A DNA stretch of 15,942 nucleotides, from contig JASLFM010000541.1 of the NCBI GenBank assembly GCA_030150585.1, forward strand, positions 1 through 15,942. The letters are read 5' to 3'. Positions 1 through 6,313 of this stretch are shown piece by piece (within the stretch, counting starts at the first letter, position 1; every line of letters starts with the position of its first letter). The stretch comes from Acidovorax sp. GTDB lineage: Bacteria; Pseudomonadota; Gammaproteobacteria; Burkholderiales; Burkholderiaceae_C. Under the pieces are notes generated by a model. That model was given only the letters and a program-made list of their open reading frames with translations. It had not been told where the DNA came from and ran no database searches. A program made the position numbers and the translations under genes.

Positions 1-1
1 T

Positions 2-871
2 CGCGGCGCAAGCGACATGAAGACGTCGATCGCCGCCTTTGCCGTGGCCGTAGAGGAATTCCTGGCCGCCACGCCCGAGCCGTCCATCGGCATCGCCTTC
101 TTGCTCACCAGCGACGAGGAAGGCCCCTCGGTGGACGGCACCAAGATCGTGGTCGAGCGCTTGCGCGAGCGTGGCGACGAGCTCTCGTGGTGCATCGTGG
201 GCGAGCCTACTTCGGTCGAGAAGACCGGCGACATGATCAAGAACGGCCGCCGCGGCACGCTCTCGGGCAAGCTCACCGTGCGGGGCGTGCAAGGGCACAT
301 TGCCTACCCGCAGCTCGCGCGCAACCCCATCCACCAGGCCGTGCCCGCGCTGGCTGAACTTGCCACCACCGAGTGGGACCGCGGCAACGCCTTCTTTCCG
401 CCCACGAGCTGGCAGATGAGCAACATCCACGGCGGCACGGGTGCGAGCAACGTGATCCCGGGCCAGGTGGTGATCGACTTCAACTTCCGCTTCTGTACCG
501 AATCCACCGCCGAGGGGCTCAAGCAGCGCGTGCACGCCGTGCTCGACCGCCACGGCCTCGAGTACGACCTCGCGTGGACGCTGGGCGGCCAACCCTTTCT
601 GACCACGCCGGGCGACCTCGTCACCGCCGTGCAGCAGGCCATCCGCGCGGAGACGGGGCTGGAAACCGAGCTGTCCACCACCGGCGGCACAAGCGACGGC
701 CGCTTCATCGCGCAAATCAGCCCCCAGGTCGTCGAGCTGGGCCCGCCCAATGCGAGCATCCACAAGATTGACGAGCACGTGGCCGTCGCCGATATCGAGC
801 CACTCAAGAACATCTACCGCCGCACGCTGGAACTGCTCAACGCCAAAGTCCAGGCCAAGGCGGCGGCATGA
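2..871 (+). CDS. dapE: Succinyl-diaminopimelate desuccinylase DapE, C-terminal part (5' end outside window)
   Basis: Zn-dependent M20-family amidohydrolase of the succinylase branch of lysine/meso-diaminopimelate synthesis. It hydrolyses N-succinyl-LL-diaminopimelate to LL-diaminopimelate and succinate in the cytoplasm. The reading frame is open to the window edge. The first visible residues (RGASDMK) match the internal metal-binding Asp region of the family, so the ATG at 17 is internal and not the start. About 289 residues are visible of a usual ~375-400, so roughly 90-110 are missing. Visible landmarks are the ligand Asp before the first Met, the SDEE catalytic/metal Glu pair, the GEPT Glu, VKNGRRG-like and GVQGHIAYP segments of the lid/dimer domain, SNVIPG, TTGGTSDGRF, and the C-terminal ASIHK His ligand. 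All residues expected in this part are present. The stop overlaps the prmB start in an ATGA, which suggests translational coupling. Confidence 0.96.
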   Translation, partial: RGASDMKTSIAAFAVAVEEFLAATPEPSIGIAFLLTSDEEGPSVDGTKIVVERLRERGDELSWCIVGEPTSVEKTGDMIKNGRRGTLSGKLTVRGVQGHIAYPQLARNPIHQAVPALAELATTEWDRGNAFFPPTSWQMSNIHGGTGASNVIPGQVVIDFNFRFCTESTAEGLKQRVHAVLDRHGLEYDLAWTLGGQPFLTTPGDLVTAVQQAIRAETGLETELSTTGGTSDGRFIAQISPQVVELGPPNASIHKIDEHVAVADIEPLKNIYRRTLELLNAKVQAKAAA

Positions 872-1755
872 CGCTCGGCGAACTGATTGCCCGCGGCGCG
901 CGGCAGCTCGAACAGGCGGGCGTGGCCTACGGGCACGGCACCACCAATGCACACGACGAGGCCGCCTGGCTCGTACTCTGGCGCTTGGGCCTGCCGCTCG
1001 ATAGCGACCTGGAATCGATACGTAATCAGCCCGTAGCGCCCGCCGATCAAGCGCTGGTAGCTACTCTTTTTGAAGAGCGCATCGCCACACGCAAACCCGC
1101 CGCGTACCTTACGCGCGAGGCTTGGCTGCAAGGCGTGCCGTTCTACGTAGACGAGCGCGCCATCGTGCCACGCAGCTTCATCGCCGAACTGCTGGCCGAC
1201 GGCAGCATCGACGGCTGGCTCAGCGAGCAGACCCGCCAAGTGCTCGACCTGTGCACCGGCAATGGCAGCCTGGCCGTGCTCGCGGCAATGGCCTACCCCG
1301 AGGTGCAGGTGACTGGCGCCGACCTCTCGCCCGACGCTCTGACCGTTGCCCGCATCAACGTGGAACGCCACGGCCTGCAAGACCGCGTCACGCTCGTCGA
1401 ATCCGACGGCCTTTCGGCTGTGCCCGGCCCGTGGGACCTGATTCTTTGCAATCCGCCCTACGTGAATGCACAGAGCATGTCCTCCCTTCCCCCGGAATAC
1501 CTTGCAGAGCCGGAGTTGGCCCTCTCGGGCAACATGGATGGCGGCATGGACGGCATGGACTTCATCCGCCGCCTGCTGCGCGACGCCCCCGCCTGCATGA
1601 CCGAAAACGCCGTGCTGGTGCTCGAGATCGGCAATGAGCGCGCGCACTTCGAGGCGGCCTTCCCGCATCTGCCCGTGTTCTGGCTCGATACCAGCGCGGG
1701 CGAGGACCAGGTGCTGCTCCTCACGCGCCAGGCCCTGACAGATTTCCAAGCATGA
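868..1755 (+). CDS. prmB: 50S ribosomal protein L3 glutamine methyltransferase PrmB
   Basis: Class I S-adenosylmethionine-dependent methyltransferase that N5-methylates a glutamine of ribosomal protein L3. The protein has 295 residues, about the usual length. An N-terminal helical substrate-recognition domain (about 1-110) is followed by a Rossmann domain with motif I DLCTGNGSLA (127-136), an acidic residue in TGADLSP (149-155) and the catalytic NPPY signature at 195-198. The related factors PrmC (release-factor methyltransferase) and HemK share NPPY, but the N-terminal region and the VPRSFIAELL stretch fit PrmB better. The gene starts in an ATGA overlap with dapE and ends in an ATGA overlap with the ABC-F gene, so the three are probably co-translated. 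Residues about 49-70 are encoded by a stretch with atypical codons and a palindromic repeat (see the repeat entry), inside the variable N-terminal domain. Confidence 0.93.
   Translation: MTLGELIARGARQLEQAGVAYGHGTTNAHDEAAWLVLWRLGLPLDSDLESIRNQPVAPADQALVATLFEERIATRKPAAYLTREAWLQGVPFYVDERAIVPRSFIAELLADGSIDGWLSEQTRQVLDLCTGNGSLAVLAAMAYPEVQVTGADLSPDALTVARINVERHGLQDRVTLVESDGLSAVPGPWDLILCNPPYVNAQSMSSLPPEYLAEPELALSGNMDGGMDGMDFIRRLLRDAPACMTENAVLVLEIGNERAHFEAAFPHLPVFWLDTSAGEDQVLLLTRQALTDFQA
1017..1074 (+). repeat. Short palindromic repeat-like segment inside prmB
   Basis: This stretch contains AGCGC (1035-1039) and AAGCGCT (1049-1055) as an imperfect inverted repeat, then the palindrome GTAGCTAC (1057-1064) and a T-rich run (1066-1071). 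Its codons are unlike the rest of the gene: ATA, CGT and AAT early, then GTA, GCT, ACT, CTT and TTT in succession. A related arrangement occurs in ligA (14239-14270). I recall similar AGCGCTT...AAGCGCT elements as abundant dispersed repeats in Comamonadaceae genomes. The family assignment is from memory and unchecked. Confidence 0.5.
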
Positions 1756-3749
1756 TCACCCTCAAGAACGTGACCTTGCGCCGCAGCGCCAAGGTCCTGC
1801 TCGACAACGTCTCCACCACCATCAATCCCGGTGAAAGCGTGGGCCTCGTGGGCCGCAACGGAGCCGGCAAGTCCAGCCTTTTCGCCCTGCTCAATGGCAC
1901 CCTGCACGAAGATGGTGGCGATTTCTCTATCCCCCCGCAATGGCGCATGGCTCAGGTGGCGCAGAACATGCCCGAGACCGCGGAGAGCGCCACCGAATTC
2001 GTGCTGGGTGGCGACACGCGCTTGTCGGAGCTGCGCGAGGCGCTACAAAAGGCGGAGCATGAGGGTGACGGCATGGCCATCGCCCAGGCCTACTCTGACC
2101 TCGCCGATGCGGGCGACCACGATGCCGTGCCACGCGCCCAGGCGCTGATCCTGGGCCTGGGCTTCAAGGTCAGCGAGTTGGAGCAGCCCGTGAACAGCTT
2201 CTCGGGCGGCTGGCGCATGCGCTTGCAGCTCGCGCGCGCTCTGATGTGCCCCAGCGACCTGCTGCTGCTTGACGAGCCCACCAACCACCTGGACCTGGAT
2301 GCACTGGTCTGGCTCGAAGCCTGGCTCAAGCGCTACGAGGGCACGCTGATCACCATCAGCCACGACCGCGAGTTTCTCGACGCGATCACCACCGTCACGC
2401 TGCACATCGACAACGCCCAGCTCACGCGCTACGGCGGCAACTACAGCCGCTTCGAGGAGCTGCGCGCCCAGCAGATGGAGCTGCAGGCCGCCACCTACGC
2501 CAAGCAGCAGGACAAGATCGCTCACCTGCAGAAGTTCATCGACCGGTTCAAGGCCAAGGCCAGCAAGGCCAAGCAGGCGCAAAGCCGCGTCAAGGCGCTG
2601 GAGCGCATGGAGAAGATCGCGCCCGTGCTGGCGAGCGCCGAATTCACCTTCGAATTCAAGGAGCCGATCAACCTGCCCAACCCCATGCTGGCCATCACAG
2701 ACGCGGCGTTCGGCTACCGTGGCGAGGATGGCGGCGAAACCACCATCCTGCGCGGCGTGAACCGCTCCGTGCTCGCGGGCCAGCGCATCGGCATCCTGGG
2801 CGCCAATGGCCAGGGCAAGTCCACGCTGGTCAAGACCATCGCGCGCACCATGCGCCCGCTGGCGGGCAGCGTGACCGAGGGCAAGGGCCTCTCGATCGGC
2901 TACTTCGCGCAGCAGGAACTGGACGTGCTACGCCCGGGCGACAACCCGCTGGAGCACATGATCCGCCTGGCCAAGGAGTTGGGGCCCGACACCCGGCAGC
3001 CCAGCCGCGAACAGGATTTGCGCAATTTCCTGGGCACCTTCAATTTCAGCGGTGACATGGTCAAGCAGGCCGTGGGCACCATGAGCGGTGGCGAGAAGGC
3101 GCGCCTGGTGCTGGCCATGATCGTCTGGCAGCGCCCCAACCTGCTGCTGCTCGACGAACCAACCAACCACCTGGACCTGGCGACACGGGAAGCGCTCTCG
3201 ATGGCGCTCAACGAGTTCGAGGGCACCGTGATGCTCGTGAGCCACGACCGCGCCCTACTGCGCGCCGTGTGCGACGAGTTCTGGCTCGTGGGCCGGGGCC
3301 AGGTGGGGCCGTTCGACGGCGACCTGGACGACTACCAGCGCTACCTGCTCGAGGAGTCGAAGCGGCTGCGCGAGCAAGCCCGCACGGCTGCGACGGAAGC
3401 CCCCCCAGTGCCGCTACCCGCAGCCACATCGCCTGCAGCCGCCCCTCTGCCCCCCACCAAGGACAGCCGGGAGCTGCGCAAGGCCAGTGCCCAGGCCCGC
3501 CAGCAGCTTGCGGAGAAAACGCGCCCGCTCAAGCGCGACCTGGAACAGGTCAACCAGCGGCTCGCGGCGCTGGTGTCGGAACGGGGCCTGATCGAGGAAC
3601 GCCTGACACAACCCTTGCCGCCAGCAGAAATCGCCGACAGCGGCCGGCGCCTGAAGGCCTGCATGGATGAAATCGGTGCACTCGAAGAGCGCTGGCTGGA
3701 CCTGTCCTCCGCCATCGAAGCGCTCGAACAGGGGCTGACAGAAGCGTAA
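1752..3749 (+). CDS. yheS: ABC-F family ATPase, YheS type
   Basis: Cytosolic duplicated-ABC ATPase without membrane domain. ABC-F proteins act at the ribosomal E site and help translation through difficult or stalled nascent chains. The protein has 665 residues (E. coli YheS is about 637). First domain: Walker A GRNGAGKS (34-41), signature SFSGGWRMRL (149-158), Walker B plus DEPTNHLD (about 171-181), SHD (203-205). The inter-domain ribosome-contacting linker with charged helices spans about 236-300 (HLQKFIDRFKAKASKAKQAQ-like). Second domain: Walker A GANGQGKS (350-357), signature MSGGEKARL (444-452), Walker B/DEPTNHLD (about 465-475), SHD (497-499). A Pro/Ala-rich hinge (about 546-570) leads to a C-terminal coiled-coil extension (571-665). 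Both ATP sites look intact. The linker and the WRMRL signature fit YheS better than Uup or EttA. The start overlaps the prmB stop (ATGA), placing it in a translation-related pair with prmB. Confidence 0.93.
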   Translation: MITLKNVTLRRSAKVLLDNVSTTINPGESVGLVGRNGAGKSSLFALLNGTLHEDGGDFSIPPQWRMAQVAQNMPETAESATEFVLGGDTRLSELREALQKAEHEGDGMAIAQAYSDLADAGDHDAVPRAQALILGLGFKVSELEQPVNSFSGGWRMRLQLARALMCPSDLLLLDEPTNHLDLDALVWLEAWLKRYEGTLITISHDREFLDAITTVTLHIDNAQLTRYGGNYSRFEELRAQQMELQAATYAKQQDKIAHLQKFIDRFKAKASKAKQAQSRVKALERMEKIAPVLASAEFTFEFKEPINLPNPMLAITDAAFGYRGEDGGETTILRGVNRSVLAGQRIGILGANGQGKSTLVKTIARTMRPLAGSVTEGKGLSIGYFAQQELDVLRPGDNPLEHMIRLAKELGPDTRQPSREQDLRNFLGTFNFSGDMVKQAVGTMSGGEKARLVLAMIVWQRPNLLLLDEPTNHLDLATREALSMALNEFEGTVMLVSHDRALLRAVCDEFWLVGRGQVGPFDGDLDDYQRYLLEESKRLREQARTAATEAPPVPLPAATSPAAAPLPPTKDSRELRKASAQARQQLAEKTRPLKRDLEQVNQRLAALVSERGLIEERLTQPLPPAEIADSGRRLKACMDEIGALEERWLDLSSAIEALEQGLTEA

Positions 3750-3881
3750 AACCCTGTAACGATAGCCCTATATTTTTCCACTTTTCACCATATGGAGACT
3801 TCATTGAATGCTCCATTTTTCATAGCACATCAATTCTGACCGGCCCGGTTGCATTTTTTTTCGTACCTCTGTCAACGCGGC

Positions 3882-3916
3882 ACTCCTACGGTGCGTTGTT
3901 CACTCATCGAAGGAGT
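3882..3916 (+). promoter_or_regulatory. Hairpin enclosing the ribosome-binding site of the 24-residue peptide gene
   Basis: The 5' arm ACTCCTACGGTG (3882-3893) pairs with the 3' arm CATCGAAGGAGT (3905-3916). There are six Watson-Crick pairs covering the whole AGGAG, an A-A mismatch, then five more pairs including one G-U. After a C-U mismatch two further pairs (G3895-C3903, U3896-A3902) are possible, leaving a five-base loop. The Shine-Dalgarno AGGAG (3911-3915) lies nine bases before the ATG at 3925, so the fold would hide it. An imperfect stem over a ribosome-binding site is typical of RNA thermometers and of switchable leaders. The pairing is seen directly; the regulatory role is inferred. 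Confidence 0.5.
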
Positions 3917-3924
3917 TTTCCCGT

Positions 3925-3999
3925 ATGAACACCACCGCTATCTTGTCCGCCTGGCCCGAAGACGAACGCGACCGCAAGCGCGCACCGGCCCGCTTCTAA
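3925..3999 (+). CDS. Probable small protein of 24 residues, function unknown
   Basis: ATG at 3925 follows a strong AGGAG (3911-3915) at nine bases and runs for 24 codons to TAA: MNTTAILSAWPEDE then RDRKRAPARF. About 20 of 24 codons end in G or C, matching the genes around it although the upstream DNA is AT-rich. This supports translation. The peptide has a neutral/hydrophobic start with one Trp and a strongly basic C-terminal half, no membrane segment and no signal peptide. I do not recognise the family. It sits between yheS and the convergent phaB with its own leader hairpin and terminator, so it looks like an independent small transcript: a leader peptide without a downstream gene, a dual-function RNA, or a small regulatory protein. 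The C-terminal RAPA recalls RAPP/RAPG arrest motifs but lacks the final Pro/Gly. The reading frame is clear, but its expression is not proved. Confidence 0.55.
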   Translation: MNTTAILSAWPEDERDRKRAPARF

Positions 4000-4038
4000 G
4001 GGGCGGCGCACCGTCGGTCCCCCGACTTTGGCGCCCCT
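3999..4038 (+). ncRNA. Structured RNA element downstream of the small ORF
   Basis: Directly after the TAA stop, GGGGCG (4000-4005) pairs with CGCCCC (4032-4037), with A3999-T4038 possibly adding a pair. Inside it GTCGG (4013-4017) pairs with CCGAC (4022-4026) around a TCCC loop. It is followed by a pyrimidine-rich stretch with two Shine-Dalgarno-complementary motifs, CCTCCT (4036-4041) and CTCCTCC (4048-4054), before the terminator. The lack of a U tract argues against this hairpin being a terminator. It could be a folded 3' untranslated region or the body of a small RNA. Confidence 0.4.
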
Positions 4039-4059
4039 CCTGTTCTGCTCCTCCCATTG

Positions 4060-4087
4060 AAAAACCCCGCCATAGCGGGGTTTTTTC
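4060..4087. terminator. Bidirectional intrinsic terminator between the small gene and phaB
   Basis: CCCCGC (4065-4070), loop CATA, GCGGGG (4075-4080), followed by six T on the + strand (4081-4086) and preceded by five A (4060-4064), which give the U tract on the - strand. It can end both the small + strand transcript and the phaB transcript, whose stop is at 4108. Confidence 0.9.
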
Positions 4088-4107
4088 TGCCTGGACTGTA
4101 CAAAAAA

Positions 4108-4845
4108 TCAGCCCATATGCAGGCCACCATTGACGGAGAAGTCCGCCCCGGTGGCATAGCCGCCCTCCTCCGAGGCCAGCCAAGCGATGATGGACGCGAT
4201 TTCGCTCGGTTCGCCCAAGCGCTTGACTGGTACGGTGGCCACGATCTTTTCCAGCACGTCAGGGCGGATGGCCTTGACCATGTCGGTGCCGATATAGCCC
4301 GGGCTCACGGTGTTCACCGTAACGCCTTTCGTCGCCAGCTCTTGCGCCAGCGCCATCGAGAATCCATGCATTCCGGCCTTGGCGGCCGAGTAGTTGGTCT
4401 GACCCGCTTGTCCCTTTTCGCCGTTCACCGACGAAATATTGATGATGCGGCCCCAGCCCTTTTCCACCATGTCGCCCACGACCTGCTTGGTCACGTTGAA
4501 CATGGAATTCAGGTTGGTCTCGATCACCGCATCCCAGTCCTCACGCGACATCTTGATGAACATGCGGTCGCGGGTGATACCCGCGTTGTTCACCAGCACA
4601 TCAATGCTTCCATGCTCGGCCTTGGACTTGGTGAAGGCCTCCACCGTCGAATCCCAGTCACCCACATTGCCCACCGAGGCGTAGAACGTGAAGCCCAGGG
4701 CCTTTTGTTCATCCAACCACTTCTGGTAGTCGCGCGTCGGACCGCAGCCTGCAATCACCTTGAACCCTTCCTTGTGCAGGCGCTGGCAAATGGCGGTGCC
4801 GATCCCTCCCATACCGCCGGTGACATACGCTACTTTCTGACTCAT
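4108..4845 (-). CDS. phaB: Acetoacetyl-CoA reductase (NADPH-dependent) PhaB
   Basis: Short-chain dehydrogenase that reduces acetoacetyl-CoA to (R)-3-hydroxybutyryl-CoA, the monomer for polyhydroxybutyrate. The protein has 245 residues against 246 for the Cupriavidus necator enzyme, and much of it matches that enzyme as I remember it. Landmarks: nucleotide-binding TGGMGGIG (9-16), NNAG (86-89), the catalytic triad Ser139 (NISSVNG), Tyr152 and Lys156 (YSAAK), SPGYIGTDMV (181-190) and the C-terminal NGGLHMG. The start at 4845 is chosen because AAGGAG lies seven bases upstream and the family begins MSQ/MTQ; an upstream in-frame ATG at 4935 would add 30 unrelated residues. It is separated from phaA by a 199-bp gap with a terminator hairpin, so it probably has its own promoter. 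No phaR follows it. Confidence 0.97.
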   Translation of the reverse strand: MSQKVAYVTGGMGGIGTAICQRLHKEGFKVIAGCGPTRDYQKWLDEQKALGFTFYASVGNVGDWDSTVEAFTKSKAEHGSIDVLVNNAGITRDRMFIKMSREDWDAVIETNLNSMFNVTKQVVGDMVEKGWGRIINISSVNGEKGQAGQTNYSAAKAGMHGFSMALAQELATKGVTVNTVSPGYIGTDMVKAIRPDVLEKIVATVPVKRLGEPSEIASIIAWLASEEGGYATGADFSVNGGLHMG

Positions 4846-4985
4846 TCTCGTGCTCCTTGTCGATGCGATGGTTGACGCAACCACTCTACCCAAGATTTGT
4901 GCCCGCTTCGTTGAGGTAAACACCAAGCTACACAATTTCTAACATCAGGGCACCATGTCGGGATGGAGGGATTCGAGCGCTCCAG

Positions 4986-5012
4986 TAAAAACGCCGCGCG
5001 AAGCGCGGCGTT
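4986..5012 (-). terminator. Intrinsic terminator after phaA
   Basis: A perfect ten-pair stem, AACGCCGCGC (4990-4999) with GCGCGGCGTT (5003-5012) around a three-base loop. On the - strand it ends in a run of five T (4991-4987). On the + strand it is followed by CCGG, so it works only for - strand transcripts. It lies 33 bases after the phaA stop and about 140 bases before the phaB start. Confidence 0.85.
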
Positions 5013-5044
5013 CCGGCACATGGAGGGCGCCAAGGTCTATCGCA

Positions 5045-6223
5045 TCAACGCTCCACCGCCAGGGAAACGCCCATGCCGCCGCCGATGCACAGCGCCGCCA
5101 GGCCCTTCTTCGCCCCACGGCGCTGCATTTCGTGCAGCAGAGTGACCAGCACGCGACAGCCCGAGGCTCCGATGGGGTGGCCGATGGCGATGGCGCCGCC
5201 ATTGACGTTGACCTTGGAGGGGTCCAGGCCCAGTTCCTTGTTCACCGCGCAGGCCTGGGCCGCGAAGGCTTCGTTGAGCTCGAACAGGTCCACATCGGCG
5301 GCATTCCACCCAGCGCGCTGCAGCGCCTTGCGCGATGCCGGCACCGGGCCCATGCCCATGGTGGCCGGGTCGAGCCCGCTCGTGCCGTAGGCCGCGATGC
5401 GCGCGAGCGGCGTGAGGCCCAGAGCCGCAGCCTTCTTGGCGCTCATGACCACCACGGCGGCCGCACCATCGTTCAGGCCCGAGGCGTTACCCGCAGTCAC
5501 GGAGCCTGCCTTGTCGAAGGCCGGGCGCAGGCCCGCCAGTGCCTCGGCGTTGGTCTTGCGGTTCAGGTATTCGTCGGCATTGAAAAGGATGGGATCGCCC
5601 TTTTTCTGCGGCAGGCTCACACCCACGATCTCGTCGGCGAAGCGGCCCGCATCCTGCGCGGCAGCGGCCTTTTGCTGGCTCGCGAGCGCCAGCGCATCCT
5701 GCATTTCGCGCGTGATGCCGTACTGTTTGGCCACGTTTTCGGCTGTGATGCCCATGTGGTACTGGTTGTACACGTCCCAGAGGCCATCGACGATCATGGT
5801 ATCGACCATCTTCCAGTCGCCCATGCGCTGGCCCTCGCGCGAGCCGGGCAGCACGTGGGGCGCCAGGCTCATGCTCTCCTGGCCGCCGGCCACCACGATC
5901 TCGCTGTCGCCCGTGGCGACGGCCTGGGCCGCCAGCATCACGGCCTTGAGGCCCGAGCCGCACACGGCATTGATGGTGAGCGCAGGCGTTTCCTTCGCCA
6001 CGCCAGCTTTCATCATGGCTTGGCGCGCGGGGTTCTGGCCGCTACCGGCCGTCAGCACCTGCCCCATGATGACCTCGCCCACCTGGTCCAGGCCTACCTT
6101 GGCGCGCGCCAGCGCCTCCTTGATGACGATGGCGCCCAGGTCCGTTGCGGGGGTCTTGGCGAGTGCGCCGCCGAATTTACCCACGGGGGTGCGTACGGCG
6201 GAAACGATGACGATGTCTTCCAT
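5045..6223 (-). CDS. phaA: Acetyl-CoA acetyltransferase (beta-ketothiolase) PhaA
   Basis: Biosynthetic thiolase that condenses two acetyl-CoA to acetoacetyl-CoA, the first step of polyhydroxybutyrate synthesis. The protein has 392 residues, the standard length (391-394). The nucleophile is Cys88 in NAVCGSG, His349 is in GGAIAIGHPIGASG, and the second active-site Cys379 is in ALCIGGGMG. The CoA-binding loop and the NEAFAAQ motif (about 317-323) are also present. The start at 6223 is supported by AAAGGA five to six bases upstream and by the family N-terminus MEDIVIVSAVRTP; the in-frame ATG at 6277 only adds an unrelated 18 residues. It follows phaC by 90 bp with no terminator-like hairpin, so phaC and phaA are probably co-transcribed. 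Confidence 0.97.
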   Translation of the reverse strand: MEDIVIVSAVRTPVGKFGGALAKTPATDLGAIVIKEALARAKVGLDQVGEVIMGQVLTAGSGQNPARQAMMKAGVAKETPALTINAVCGSGLKAVMLAAQAVATGDSEIVVAGGQESMSLAPHVLPGSREGQRMGDWKMVDTMIVDGLWDVYNQYHMGITAENVAKQYGITREMQDALALASQQKAAAAQDAGRFADEIVGVSLPQKKGDPILFNADEYLNRKTNAEALAGLRPAFDKAGSVTAGNASGLNDGAAAVVVMSAKKAAALGLTPLARIAAYGTSGLDPATMGMGPVPASRKALQRAGWNAADVDLFELNEAFAAQACAVNKELGLDPSKVNVNGGAIAIGHPIGASGCRVLVTLLHEMQRRGAKKGLAALCIGGGMGVSLAVER

Positions 6224-6313
6224 GGCTATCCTTTCTAGGTCACGATTCGGGGCACCGTCTGCCGCGGCGCTTTGCAAAATTCTCGCAGGGTTGCATGTCA
6301 GGACTTTTGCGTA

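Larger units (their letters stand above)
3750..4107. other. Interval between yheS and phaB (358 bp) with a probable small gene
   Basis: The first part (3750-3870) is clearly more AT-rich than its surroundings. It shows only weak structures: a six-pair inverted repeat ATGGAG/CTCCAT (3792-3797 with 3811-3816) followed by TTTT, and a loose GGGCT/AGCCC pairing (3732-3736 with 3765-3769) before ATATTTTT. Either might end the yheS transcript, but neither is a convincing terminator. No promoter could be fixed; TTGCAT at 3849 is a possible -35 without a good -10. The second part (3882-4086) holds a peptide gene, two further hairpins and a terminator, each listed separately. Confidence 0.6.

Noticed and set aside
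814..1749. Long open frame on the - strand opposite prmB (311 codons)
   Set aside because: It is antisense to a clear PrmB with catalytic motifs; long antisense frames are expected in high-GC DNA, and the translation shows no recognisable domain.
3792..3820. ATGGAG/CTCCAT inverted repeat with T run as the yheS terminator
   Set aside because: The six-pair, A/T-containing stem with a 13-base loop is weak; mentioned only in the interval description.
3849..4133. 94-codon + strand frame overlapping the small peptide gene in another frame
   Set aside because: It runs through the hairpins, the terminator stem and the phaB 3' end, with no ribosome-binding site at its start. The 24-codon frame at 3925 has a proper AGGAG and ends before the terminator.
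4955..6238. 427-codon + strand frame opposite phaA, and similar long frames opposite phaC (6272-8041), ligA (12561-13523) and zipA (14402-15649)
   Set aside because: All are antisense shadows of conserved genes, rich in Arg, His, Ala and Gly without domain motifs.
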